Part shown: positions 46,906 to 58,158 of the stretch, in pieces
Position numbering within the stretch: the stretch's first letter is position 1
How the letters are laid out: each line of letters starts with the position of its first letter
Source: Arachidicoccus ginsenosidivorans
GTDB taxonomy: Bacteria; Bacteroidota; Bacteroidia; Chitinophagales; Chitinophagaceae
NCBI RefSeq assembly: GCF_007971385.1
Contig: NZ_CP042434.1
Coordinates: 5,394,001 to 5,458,000 of the forward strand
Length of the DNA: 64,000 nucleotides
Direction: 5' to 3'
The notes under the pieces: generated by a model
What the model saw: the letters and a program-made list of their open reading frames with translations, nothing else
Databases searched by the model: none
What the model was told of the DNA's origin: nothing
Program-made: the position numbers and the translations under genes

Positions 46906-46957
46906 CAAAAAAACTTCCGCGGCCGGGGCTGGTTTTCACCTGCCCGGACACGGAAGT
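46906..46957 (-). terminator. Rho-independent terminator after susD-like gene
   Basis: Read on the minus strand, ACTTCCGTGTCCGGGCAGG pairs with the GC-rich arm ending CGCGGAAGT, and seven T follow (46907-46913 as A on plus). It lies 80 bases beyond the susD-like stop. Confidence 0.85.
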
Positions 46958-47036
46958 ATGACACATCACCGATCTCCACTTAACTATTCCCACTGTTTAG
47001 TTTAAACCAAACCCTATTATTTCTTTTGCTGGGCGC

Positions 47037-48748
47037 CTATTTTGTATACCCATCGTTTTGTTCAATATCCCCTTCATCATTATTAGTGATTTCTGTAGCG
47101 GGGATTGGCCAAAGATTATGATAGGGCTCTATACTTTTACCAGAAAGAGGATTATACATCTTATCCCGATCATAGAGCTTACCAAGCCTGGTAAGCGTTG
47201 CCATTCTGAACTCTTCCAGATAGAGTTCCCTTAAGCGCTCATCTAAGATATAGTCCAGATTGATTTCACTGGCATTGGCAAGCTTGGTGTGTGCTCTGGC
47301 TCTAAGTACATTGATATCATCAGCTGCCTTCTGGGTCTGACCTTTATCCAGGTAAGCTTCTGCCCTGAATAGATAAGTCTCAGCCAGTCTGGCCATATAT
47401 TTTTGCATAAACAGCCTGGAGGCGCCGTTTAGAATCGTTCCCCAAAGGGATTGGTCATATCTGTCAGGATAGAAGGTCCGGCTACCGCTTCAAAATCTCC
47501 TGCGGAAGGCGAAGTCTTACGGATGATAGGATAGAAATTTCTGATGGTATCTCTAAAGTCCGCTGGTAAAGTCTTGTCTTTGTAGCCATCTTTTACATAC
47601 CATTTGCCGTAATCCGGAGAACTAGCAGACACCCCTGATATCCTGATATCTCTTACGATATTATAGGAGGAGTTTCTCATATCACCATCTGACCAGATCT
47701 CATAGAGAAAATGGGAAGTGGGCCGGATCCAGCCAATGCCATTAGAAGAAAGACTGTCTATAAATTTACCATTATAAAGCACCGGCATCTTGGTCTTGGA
47801 ACTGGTCTCAGTAATCTTCAGCCCACCCAGACTGGGGACCACGGCCCAGGCAGTCTGGTCGCCTACTGAGGCCGCGTTATTCAGTGCGGTCTGGATTACC
47901 AGAAGACCTTCATGGTTGCCGGTACTATAGTTTTGATTTCCATATTCAAACAAGTCTCTGTAGACATCTCCCGGCTGATTTGCTCTTCTGCCAAAGCGCT
48001 CAGTCATAAGCGACACCCCAGGGTAGTCAATCACCGCTGTGGCGGCAGCGATAGCGCCGTCATAGTCTTTAAGCGATAATAGTACTTCAGAGAGTATATG
48101 CTGGGCTATTTGTTTATTAACAACGCCGTCGGGCACTTTGTCAATATCAGATAGCATACCGATGGCCTCTTGCAGATCCTTTTTACACTGCTGGTAAACG
48201 TCCTCTCTAGTGGCTCTGGTATAATCATACTTAGGCTGACTTAATTCGTCTAACTCCAATGGCACCCCACCGAACAGATTAGCCAGCAGATCATAACTAT
48301 AGGCTCTGAAAAACAGCGCCTGGCCCAGAAAACTGTTTTTGTCTGCATCAGTCATGCTAGACTGTGATGCCCTGCTGATAATCAGATTGGCATTGGTGAT
48401 AATCTTGTAAAAGGCTGACCAGATGTTCTGTGGGATAAAATACGTGGGCACCATGGTAGCTTTGTATTCGTTGAGCTTCGCTGCCGGAGAATAATCCGTC
48501 GCATTGAAGGCGAAGTCTGTAGCGTAATACAGTCCAAAATAAGTATCCAGATTTATATTGCCCATATAGACATTACGAACGCCGTTATAGACGTTATTGA
48601 TCGCCTGCTGGAACTGACTGGCATTTTGCAGGGAGTTGTCAGGTGTATAGATAGACAGTGGCTTTTCATCTAAAAAGCTCTTGGAACAGGCGGTCAGTAG
48701 CATACTACCTGCCAGTAGGTATATTGATAATTTATTATACTTTTTCAT
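47037..48748 (-). pseudogene. SusD/RagB-family outer-membrane lipoprotein (one frameshift)
   Basis: A lipoprotein signal (MKKYNKLSIYLLAGSMLLTACSK) is followed by FLDEKPLSIYTPDNSLQNAS, typical of SusD-like proteins, and helical TPR-like blocks. The frame breaks near 47428-47435. One added base gives NGASRLFMQKYMARLAETYL and joins the end, which contains the conserved RAEAYLDKGQTQKAADDINVLRARA and LDERLRELYLEEF blocks. The total is about 571 residues. It binds the oligomeric nutrient and closes the SusC channel encoded just upstream in the operon. Confidence 0.92.
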
Positions 48749-48858
48749 TGCGCTTTTTTTAATTTTTTACTTACTTATATTCTTTGTCATCAAGGGAAAC
48801 GGGGTTCACGCACCCTGCTTTTCGTTTTCTTATATTCTCTTTTGAGAACCTGTGGATC

Positions 48859-51800
48859 CTAAAAGTTCAGGTTCACGCCGATCGTGTAGTTTTTCATGAC
48901 CGGATATCCGTTCAGATCAAGACCCAGGCCGCCCGGATTTTTATACCCCAGGGAAGACCTTTCACTGGAAGCAGGATTAGACTCTGGATCCCAGCCGTCC
49001 CAATCGGTAATCGTTAGTAGATTCTGTGCATTCACGTAAACGCTGGCAGATTTGAATATTTTAAGTTTCTCTAAAAGCCCGCTGGACAGATTATAGGTAA
49101 GCGTAATGTCTTGCAGCCGAACGAAGCTGCGGGCAACATAAGGGCCAAAGTTCTCACCTAGGGTCGCAACGTAAGCGGCTATGGAGCGGTAACGGGCATC
49201 TGGATTATTGGGTGTCCAATAGTCGTAAGCAAAGACATTCTTGGATTTGGTATTATCCGGATTACGCAGCATGATGCCTGGCGCACCAAGATAACCGTCT
49301 TTACCACCCTGGATGGTATTTACCGTAAATTTCAGATCGAAGCTTTTATAAGTAAAGTTATTGGAGATCCCCAGGCTGTAGGAAGGATCCAGCCGGCCAA
49401 GGATCTGTTTGTCATTCGGCGTAATCTCGCCATCTCCATCAAGATCTTCTACTTTATACTGGCCGGCCTTGAACCCTTGAGCGGCCAATTTGTCCGGGAT
49501 CTGGTCTGTGAGCTGCCACATGCCGATAATCTTGTAGTCGTAGACGACCCCATAAGGCTGACCGATAAAGAAACTCTGGATGGGATCCCCGCCGTTGATC
49601 AGATCTTGTTTGGTACCGTCGATATCTAAGATCTTGTTGCGATTTCTGAAAAAATTCGCGCTTACGACCCATTTGAAGTCCTTGTGATCAATAGGTACAC
49701 CACTCAGATTCAGTTCCTGACCGCGATTTTGGATCTTTCCAATATTAATCAGGAAGCTGTTAAATCCGGTAATAGTAGGGGTGGCTCTGGAGTTCAGCAG
49801 GTTAACAGAATTAGAGAAATACAGATCCAGGCTTCCTGCCAGTCGGTTACCAAAGAAACTAAAATCAGCCCCTGTATTGAAGGAACGTGTGGTTTCCCAT
49901 TTAAGGTTGGGGTTCGGCAGCTGGCTTAAGTAAGATCCCAACTCGGCGCCGCCGGTGGATCCGTATAGATAACCGCTGGACAGGCCCACATTCATCTGGG
50001 ACAAGGTCTGATACCGCCCCACAGTTCTGTTACCCGTGGAACCATAAGAGATACGTAGTTTCAGATCGTCCATATTTTTGGCATTTTCCAGGAATTTCTC
50101 TTGTTTCATACGCCAGGCAAAAGCGACAGACGGGAATACAGCCCATTTATTTTCTGCGGAGAAACCTGAGAAACCGTCTCTACGGATTGTTCCCGTCAGA
50201 ATGTATTTTTTATTATAGGTATAGGAAGCTCTGGCCATCTGATACAAAGACTGTTCCTGCCAGGGCAGTATACCCGCACTATTTGAAACAGTCAGACGGG
50301 AAGGATCACCGATATCCAGTCTGTTGTAATACAAAGAACCGTCAGTGATACCACCAGCGGACACGCTGGTGCCATCATGAATGTTTTTCTCAGCACCATA
50401 AAGCAAAGTGACGTCGATGCCATGCATACCAAAATCACGTTTATAGCTCAGGATATTATCCAGGGTAATAAAGTAATCGCTCATATAGGTTTTATAGGCA
50501 GTAGCCTCTTCATTAGGTGCATCGTAATTGAACCGGTTGGTAACAATATAGTTGTTGCCGAAGTTCACCCTATAGTTCAGCCCCTTAATATATGGAATAT
50601 CCACGCTGGCAAAGAAGTTGCCTGAGAAGTTCAGATTGCGGTCTCTATCCTTGGAGCGGCGAAGTACTTCGAGCGCCGTTGGCGTGGTGGTATTCTTATA
50701 GAATTCCAGCATCTGACCGGTCTCGGGGTCAAAAGGCAGGGTAAAAGGATTCAGAGAAACAATATCGGAGAAGCTGGGAGAGACCCCACTGAAATCATTG
50801 ATGGAAAGACTGGTCAGTGCGCCCAGGGTCAGCCAGTCAAAAGGCTTGGTTTCCAGATTCAGACGCAGGCTATTTCTACGATATGTATCGTTCATAATCA
50901 GGTTCATCTGATCAAAATAACCGTAACCCAGATAAAACTTGGTCTTTTTGGACCGGCCGCTGATAGAGATATTATGGTTCTGGATATGTGGGTGGTCACT
51001 CGTCATAAGATCCCACCAATTAGCCTGGTAACCGTTTTTGTAATTCTCCGCCTCTTCTGTGCCGAGTTTAGTGGATGGATCCCAGTCGGGATTCATCTTG
51101 GTCATATCGCTCGGATCCCTGCTCTCAGAAAGATACCAGTCTCCAAGTTTTTGGATATACTGGGCACCGTCGGCAGGGCGCATATCCTTTTTAGTCATCT
51201 CCTGAGTGGAATACGCACCCGAATAGCTAACATTTAGTTGATCCACACCGGATGCACCGCTCTTAGTTGTAATTAAGATAACGCCATTGGATGCCTGGGA
51301 GCCATATACAGCTGCTGCAGAAGCGTCTTTTAAGATATCGATGCTGGCGATATCTGAAGGATTAATAGAGGTAATGGCTCCCCTATAAATCAGCCCGTCT
51401 ACTACGATCAGGGGTGAAGTCGTCCCAGAAATAGAATTACGTCCACGAACCATGAGCGTGGGTCGGAGCCCGCCTGGGTCACCTGTCCTACCGTAAGTCC
51501 TGGTACGGTTCCTCTGAGGCTACTCATCACGCTTCCATTAGGAGACTGTTCCTGTACTTTAAGGTCAGCTTTAACGATAGCTCCTGTGACATCACTTCTT
51601 TTCTGTGTACCATAACCTACGACAACGAGTTCACTAAGATCAGAGGCTTTTTCCTGCAAAATAACATTAATGGTATTTTCTGCTCCAACGGTGATCTCCT
51701 TGGGCTCATACCCTACATAACCAAAGACCAAAACATCGCCCTGATTTGCCTGAATATGATAGTTGCCATCCTGGGTGGTAATTGTCCCAGTCTTCGTGCC

Positions 51801-52298
51801 TTTTAATACAACGCTGGCCGCAGCAACGGGCTTGCCAGAAGCGTCGGTAACTGTACCACGGATCGTTCTTTGCTGCTGCTGGGTAGAAGCAGTTACTTCA
51901 CTCTTAGTAATAGTCATCGCCGCCTGGGTCGGTTGAGCTTTGATAATGACCACATTGCCGTTAATTTTAAAGCTAAGTCCAGTGCCTACCAGGCAGCTGG
52001 ACAGCGCCTGGTCGATGCCGGCTCCTTCCAAATCCAGATCGATTCGTTGTTTACCGTCAATTAGCTGTTGATTCCATAAAAAGGAATAGCCACTTTGTTT
52101 TTTAATTTGCTCCAGTGCCGTTTTCAGCGTGGCGCCTTTTAAGTGCAAATTGATTTTTTGTGAAAACCCTCTGGCACTCACCTGCAGGCAGGTGACAATT
52201 AAAAGGATGGCTGTAAGCCGGATCAGTGAGATTGACCCTCTCAGGTGTTGACAGCCCTTTTTAAACCAGGGACCTCTGTAAAATTTACTTTGATTCAT
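48859..52298 (-). pseudogene. SusC/RagA-family TonB-linked transporter (one frameshift)
   Basis: In order: a signal segment (ILLIVTCLQVSARGFSQ), an STN secretin/TonB domain (LKTALEQIKKQSGYSFLWNQ), a CarboxypepD_reg-like domain (IRGTVTDASGKPVAAASVVL), a TonB-box region ending LSELVVVGYGTQKRSDVTGA, and the plug. The frame breaks at the CCC at 51469-51471. One added base gives TQAGLRPTLMVRGRNSISGT and joins the 864-codon remainder with SPLIVVDGLIY and the barrel, ending YTIGVNLNF. The full length is about 1147 residues. The STN domain marks a receptor that signals to the FecR/sigma pair downstream in this list, so it takes part in its own induction. Confidence 0.93.
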
Positions 52299-52670
52299 TT
52301 TTCTTCAATTAGGGTTAAATAATGGTCTGTTACTTTATGTTCTTTGGTTTTTAATATGCGATTATTAATAATATCTGTGCACCACTTACTCTTTTTATTG
52401 CGGTGATACACTTAAAGCAGGTTCTGATGCACCGCAGGTCTCTAATACCAATTTGCCTAAATCAACTGCAAGCTCCCAGGCAGCTTATAACGACGACTTG
52501 AAACCAATCACGTTGATTCTGGTAGTGAGGATTATTATTATTATGGTGATGCTTATCTAATGCCCTGAATCGTCAGGGCGTAGTCTTCACACTGCTCAAG
52601 TCCTGTTATATACAGTTTTTAAATAATTAATTAACTGATTTTAATTGATATTATGAGATACTACGAGGTA
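52299..52670. other. Intergenic region between fecR-like and susC-like genes
   Basis: The stretch should contain the ECF-sigma-dependent promoter of the susC-like gene. No clear motif could be fixed. A short TTATTATTATTAT run lies near 52531. Confidence 0.4.
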
Positions 52671-54164
52671 TTAGGGACCTACAACCAGCTGTTGATTTTG
52701 CAGCCGGACATCAATGTTAAAATCCCGAAGGGACTTTACAATGTCGGGCAGTGCGGCGTTTTTGTCCAGCAGCCCTCCTAGTCGAAGATTTCTTTGTGGC
52801 ACGACACCTTCATAGACAACTGTTACATTGTACCATCTGGAGAGTTGCTTCATAATTTCTTCTACACTTACATTATTTAAGGACAGTTGCCCATTGATCC
52901 AGGCGGTGATTTCATCTGTATTCACCTGATGCGTACGGATCTGACCGTCCTTGCCACTGCTGGCCTGCCAGCCAGGTCTGAGATTTATATTATTTACCTG
53001 TAGTGCGCCTTCTACAAGCGTTGTCCGTACCTGCGGTTCATCCAGGTAGGCGTTGACATTAAAAGAGGTACCAATATCTTCTATAACCTGGGTACCGGCA
53101 ATTACTTTAAATGGCTGCGCATCGTTATGTACAACTTTAAAGAAAGCTTCACCGGTAAGTGTGACTATACGTTCTTTCTGACCTTTGAAGCAGACCGGAA
53201 AATGAAGGCTGCTTCCTGCATTGAGCCATACCTGGGTACCATCAGGAAGATACATATGCCATTGTCTTCCTTTATCAGTAACTACATCGTTATACACTAT
53301 CTTATTACTTTTGCCGATGTATTTAAGGGCACCGTTTTCTTTGACGATTTTTACATCTCCTTGTTGCAATACAACACCGTCTTTTAAGCTGTCCAGCACG
53401 ATGGTTTTACCGCCAGAGAGCCTTAGCACTGCACCAGTATGTCCGGGCACTGCCATCGCCTGATGCTGTAAACCACCTGAGATAACAACTTCATCTGAAG
53501 CGCCTTGCAACAAAGGTCTTAAAAACCAGAGACCTGCAATTAGTATGAGAAGAACCGCTGCCGCGCTCAGCCAGCGGTTGATTTTGATTTGTCCCCTACC
53601 CTTCGGATAACTCAGATCGCCAGAAGTAAAATCTTCATTTTCCGTATCCTTTTTTATACTATTTGCCCTTTTTATCCTTTTATCAATACCGGCTTTCAGT
53701 TTACGAGCGTGTGCCGCCTCACTTATGGCTATGGCTGGAGGCAACCTTAAAACGAGTTCATTATCTACAGCTTCTTGATCTAGCATTGCACTTTGGCTAT
53801 TGTGCTGGTCATTAAGTTGATTCGCATTTTGATCAGCATTTTGATCAGCATTCTGCTCAGCAGCTGTACTGCCTTCAACTATACTATTCGGATCAACTGC
53901 ACTACTTACATTACCCTGTTGCTGAAAATCATCATACCACTGGTCCAGGAGCCTTCGCTCCTGCTGCGTAATACTACCATCTGTTAACTTCCCAGCCAGC
54001 AGCTGATAATAAGCCACATCTTTAAGCGGCGCATCAGTTTGATTATCAGCTTGTTTATCCACTAATTTGATTCCAGTGCTTTTTTCAGCCTTGGCATCTA
54101 ACCCTCTTTTTCCCCTCTTATTGCTCTTTGCTTTCAATGCGTTCTTTATATTTTGTTCTTTCAA
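52671..54164 (-). CDS. FecR-family anti-sigma factor with long Asn/Gln-rich linker
   Basis: The protein has 497 residues, about 100 more than common FecR proteins. A basic N-terminus (MKEQNIKNALKAKSNKRGKR) precedes a helical segment (YYQLLAGKLTDGSITQQERR). Then comes a low-complexity Asn/Gln/Asp stretch with repeated DQNA (near 105-125). One membrane helix (WLSAAAVLLILIAGLWFL near 199) is followed by the periplasmic FecR domain (VWLNAGSSLHFPVCFKGQKE) and DUF4974 (LSLNNVSVEEIMKQLSRWYN). It holds the sigma factor inactive until the SusC-like receptor is occupied. Confidence 0.92.
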   Translation of the reverse strand: MKEQNIKNALKAKSNKRGKRGLDAKAEKSTGIKLVDKQADNQTDAPLKDVAYYQLLAGKLTDGSITQQERRLLDQWYDDFQQQGNVSSAVDPNSIVEGSTAAEQNADQNADQNANQLNDQHNSQSAMLDQEAVDNELVLRLPPAIAISEAAHARKLKAGIDKRIKRANSIKKDTENEDFTSGDLSYPKGRGQIKINRWLSAAAVLLILIAGLWFLRPLLQGASDEVVISGGLQHQAMAVPGHTGAVLRLSGGKTIVLDSLKDGVVLQQGDVKIVKENGALKYIGKSNKIVYNDVVTDKGRQWHMYLPDGTQVWLNAGSSLHFPVCFKGQKERIVTLTGEAFFKVVHNDAQPFKVIAGTQVIEDIGTSFNVNAYLDEPQVRTTLVEGALQVNNINLRPGWQASSGKDGQIRTHQVNTDEITAWINGQLSLNNVSVEEIMKQLSRWYNVTVVYEGVVPQRNLRLGGLLDKNAALPDIVKSLRDFNIDVRLQNQQLVVGP

Positions 54165-54598
54165 TTTGTTCTGCTATATACATGTGGGAGAAATTGTGTT
54201 TACCCCCCAAACGAATATTTGTTTTTTTTGAAAAAGTTTTCTGAATGACAAAGTTCCTCCCTCGTTTTTTGTTGAACTGATCTAAAAACAGGCCAGTAGC
54301 GTTGCGATTTGCGGCAAATTATAGTGGGTTTGTTGCAAAAATATATGCAGCAGCTTTTTACTAAGTAAAGACAGGTGATTCTTAGTTGGCGTTTATAGCA
54401 GCTTAGTTTTTAAGCGACTAAATAAAAAATATCACCAAGCAATATGGTTCTAAGTTGCTAAAAGCAAAACAGATAGCAAGGCAAATAGCGGTTGGGGTTA
54501 GGAAAATTGGGATCGTGCTAGGGGTATTGCCAGAAGTTAAGGTCAGCATTATTGCGATATAGGATTATGGATAGGTCCAGACTAGCCTTTAAGCTGGC
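54165..54598. other. Intergenic region between sigma-factor and fecR-like genes
   Basis: No gene or clear regulatory site was found in these 434 AT-rich bases. The gap is long for a sigma/anti-sigma pair, so fecR may have its own promoter. Confidence 0.4.
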
Positions 54599-55218
54599 TT
54601 AAGATATACAAAAAGAAAGGCAGCCCCTGAATGGAGGGCTGAGCTTTTTTCGCAGAAAATGCAAGGCTCTGGTAATCTGATTTTCCACAGTTTTTTCTGA
54701 GAGAGAGAGCACGCTTGCGATTTTCTTATTTGAGTAGCCATTTTCCCGGCTTAATTTATAGATCAGGCGGCATTTATCAGGTAGCTGATTAGCGGCCTGC
54801 AGAATTTCTTCTTGCAGGATCTTCAGACGGTAGGCTTCTTCTACACTATTGGTCATCAGCTCCCGGTACTTCCCATAAGCGCTGCTTTTTTCTCCAGTAA
54901 ACGCTGGCGGAGTCCCAAGGCCTCATACACTCTGTATTTGACCGCACCTGCCAGGTAGGACTTAAGGGAATATGTCAGTACAATCTTCGCTTTTCTTTTC
55001 CACAAATCAGCAAAGATGTCCTGGACGGCTTCTTCTGCATCAGTAAAATCATTGAGTTTGCTGGCCGCAACAGCAAACAGCAACTTCCAGTAACGATCGT
55101 ATATCTCGTTAAAGGCGATTTCATCTCCATTTTTTAAGAGATCCATCAGCTCCAGATCTGTATGTTCCTTATAGCGATTCATTGCTTTAAGGGTAAATCT
55201 AAGCAATGGTTCCAGCAT
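54599..55218 (-). pseudogene. ECF sigma factor, FecI-like (one frameshift)
   Basis: The first frame has sigma region 2 (LLKNGDEIAFNEIYDRYWKL, DAEEAVQDIFADLWKRKAKI). It shifts at the T6 run 54886-54891. One added base gives LLEKKSSAYGKYRELMTNSV and joins the region 4 frame (LPDKCRLIYKLSRENGYSNK, IASVLSLSEKTVENQITRAL), which ends at 54599. The restored protein has about 206 residues from 55218. A start at ATG 55180-55182 (MNRYKEHTDLELM) is more usual for the family. It should drive expression of the susC-like and susD-like genes. Confidence 0.9.
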
Positions 55219-56023
55219 CTCAAAAACTTGTAGGGTCCTTTGAAGTGCATTTTAGCCATTTTGATAAAATAGCTGAATAGATGGTGTAAATAATTGAATA
55301 AAATGGCAAAAATAAAGGCCGGTTACATAACCAGACCTCCCTTAATATTAATGCAGCATTTATTCAGGGCAGGCCAGGGTAACCGACTATGGCAAACTCA
55401 TTATTGTTCTAATTTATTTTTTGCGAGATCATATCCTTTGTCAAATCAGCATGAGTGAGATCATATAGCGCATAAAGGCCTTTAATAGCGCCTCCATTGC
55501 CATGGAGACTTATTAGTTCAATGCCCAAGCGGGCGGATTTGCACAAAATTACAGACTCAATAAAAACGACTGCTTTTACTTAGGGAGGCTGGGTAACTGC
55601 TCATATTTAAATTACTATTAAAAACTAAGCTCACCGCTCTTTATGGCATTATATCCCAAAATTGGTGATTTAGTATACACCGGTTAGTCGTAAAAGATGT
55701 TTGTTGATTTACTGATACGACTACAGCATTGAGCAATCGTACATTAGATAGGTCGTATCTGCCACTACCCCTTACCAGGGAAATGACAAATACGACCTAT
55801 CTTAATTAATTGATTGATTGTTTGATTAATTAATCGGTTAATTGAATAACCGACGCCCCCATTTTCCGCCATCTTGAAGTGTGCTATTGCCAAATTACAC
55901 TACATAATAATACCACCATACTGGTGATGTCCAACCATTATTATAGTTTGGCTTTTGGACATTAGAATTAGGCTTTCCTCCTCCTATAATGTAACATTAA
56001 AAACCCGGTAAATATTTTGGTGG
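55219..56023. other. Intergenic region with inverted repeat and AT-rich repeat
   Basis: No coding frame is supported in these 805 bases. GATAGGTCGTA (55747-55757) pairs with TACGACCTATC (55791-55801). It is followed by an AT-rich tract of TTAATTGATTGATTG-like repeats (55802-55855). Confidence 0.5.
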
Positions 56024-56227
56024 TTAAGTACCTAAGAAAAGATTCTCTGTTGCCTTCATATATGTCAAATCAAATTCCTTTCTTATATCATCAGCCAGTA
56101 AGCTATGTTTATCACTGTTTTCCTTTATACACTGCCTGACAAAAGAAGTGGTACAATTATGATTATTGGCAATTTTCTTTATGACCAAAGTTTTTAAACA
56201 ATCGTATTTTTTCTGAAGATCTTTCAT
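56024..56227 (-). CDS. Small hypothetical protein, possibly DNA-binding
   Basis: The protein has 67 residues: helical, basic, with KKYDCLKTLVIKKIANNHNC followed by TTSFVRQCIKENSD, which could be an HTH-like pair of helices. It has its own ATG. Similar short Bacteroidota proteins exist, in my recollection, without known function. Confidence 0.5.
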   Translation of the reverse strand: MKDLQKKYDCLKTLVIKKIANNHNCTTSFVRQCIKENSDKHSLLADDIRKEFDLTYMKATENLFLGT

Positions 56228-56365
56228 AAATAAATTTAGTTTTGGTTAAATAAATATAAACAAAGATTATAAACCTTCTGCTCATCAGCAACTTATAGCC
56301 GAATAAACAATATCCAGTTAATTAGAATGCAGTTTAAGGCCGTAATTATGACCCAGGCAGAACAC

Positions 56366-56826
56366 TTAGGTAAGTTTTATTGGCTGCCGCTTTCTGAATT
56401 TATCAAATACCGAAATCACCATGCTGACTAATACCCCACCAATTGAATTGGCAATTACATCATTAATGTCCGCCAGACCTACATCTAAAACGTATTGCAT
56501 GAGCTCAATACTAATAGAGGAGAAAATAGCGAGCACAATGATTTTGTAAATACGCGCCCCGGGTACCAAAGACCTCAGTGCAAAAGGGAAAAAAAGAACA
56601 TAATAATATTCATGCACCAGTCAAACCTGCTAAGCAGGCTTATATTATCCTTTGTATTGCCAAAATCACTTACACTTTTAAGCAGATCCAGGTTATAGCC
56701 ATGCGAAACCCGAAAGTTAAATACAGGAAATAGCCGGATCCCGAGAACGGCAAAAAACAGCATTAGAAAATAGCCAATCCCGAATATACGTTTAAGCAGG
56801 TTATGATCATCCAGTATCTTTCCCAT
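56366..56826 (-). pseudogene. VanZ-like membrane protein (one frameshift)
   Basis: The first frame (MGKILDDHNLLKRIFGIGYF ... FDWCMNIIMFF) shifts at the A7 run 56589-56595. One added base joins FFPFALRSLVPGARIYKIIV and the signature SSISIELMQYVLDVGLADIN...DVIANSIGGVL. It has about 153 residues and four membrane segments. VanZ-like proteins occur in surface-polysaccharide loci of Bacteroidota; the role is not known. Confidence 0.75.
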
Positions 56827-56840
56827 TTAAAAGTTCCTTT

Positions 56841-58042
56841 TTAATTCGTCCGGATTCCACAAAAATCCAACTCAATTTTACTGACATCCGCCTGGATATC
56901 TAAAAATGCATCATGTTTTACCAGCCAAACGATAATATCCGCCCTTTTATAAGCCTCTTCCATTTTTGCCAGATTAAAACTAACATGCGCACTAATATTA
57001 GGCTCTACCACAAGTATTTCTGCCCTTGCCTCACTAATTACCCTGGAGGTGATATACTTGGCAGGGGATTCCCTTAGGTCATCTATATTGGGCTTAAAGG
57101 CCAGTCCCATACAGGCCACCACTGGCTCTCTTTGATGGAATTTTTCAAATTGGTTGCAGGACTCAATTACTTTATTGGCACACCAATCAGATTTATAATC
57201 ATTGGTTTCACGGACTCTTTTAATTAACATGGCCTGTTCTGGATAGTCAGATACGATAAACCAGGGATCTACAGCGATACAATGCCCCCCACACCGCAGC
57301 CAGGCTTTAAAATATTGACACGGGGGTGCCTATTGGCCAACCGAATCAATTCCCATACATTTACATCCATTTTATCACAAATCATGGATAGCTCATTGGC
57401 AAAAGCAATTTGCGCATCCCTTGAGGAATTTTCAGTCAATTTGCACATTTCTGCAGTACGGTCATTGGTTGGATGCAATTCTCCTTTCGTAAAAATATTA
57501 TAGAACTCCATTGCTTTTAAGGTACTTTCCCTGTTAATGCCACCAATCACACGGTCATTATGCACCAATTCATAAAGTACATTACCTGGCAATACCCTTT
57601 CGGGGCAATAAGCGATGTAAATTTTATCTTTCAGTTCCGGTCTGGTTTTAAAAATCAGATTAGCCATTCTTTCAGTGGTTCTGACAGGCGAAGTGCTTTC
57701 AATAACAAATAAGGAACCTTCTTTCAGATAGGGGATCACAGCTTTAGTAGCAGATTCCACAAAAGAAATATCAGCTCTGTGATTTACCTTAAAGGGAGTC
57801 GGCACTACGATGAAAAAAGCATCTGCCTCCTCCGGAACCGTCGAGGCTCTAAGTTTTCCTGAGCAAACGACTTTACTGACCACCGCGGCCAGATTTGGTT
57901 CCACGATATGTATTTTACCGTCATTAATGGTGTCCACCACAAGCAAATTAGTGTCAACACCTAAGACATCAATACCATTACTGGCTACAACGGCCGCTGT
58001 TGGCAAACCGATATAACCTAGACCCATAAATACAGCTTTCAT
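56841..58042 (-). pseudogene. wecC: UDP-N-acetyl-D-mannosamine dehydrogenase (one frameshift)
   Basis: The Rossmann motif is MGLGYIGLPTAAVVASNGID at the start (ATG 58040-58042). The TPFKVNHRADISFVE and ESTSPVRTTE blocks and the substrate region KPGCGVGG follow. The frame breaks at the C6 run 57285-57290. One added base gives GVGGHCIAVDPWFIVSDYPE, with the family's conserved GGHCIAVDPWF, and joins the end (MGLAFKPNIDDLRESPA). The total is about 400 residues. It oxidises UDP-ManNAc to UDP-ManNAcA for polysaccharide synthesis. The catalytic Cys of GCGVGG is kept. Confidence 0.92.
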
Positions 58043-58158
58043 TTGAAACAATTGTTATTTTGGTTAGGAAATAATGATGAGAGATTAATTGTTTAATCCT
58101 ATATAAAGAGTTAGTAGTTGTTTAAGGTTAATATTATTAAAATTTTCTTACTGCAAAA

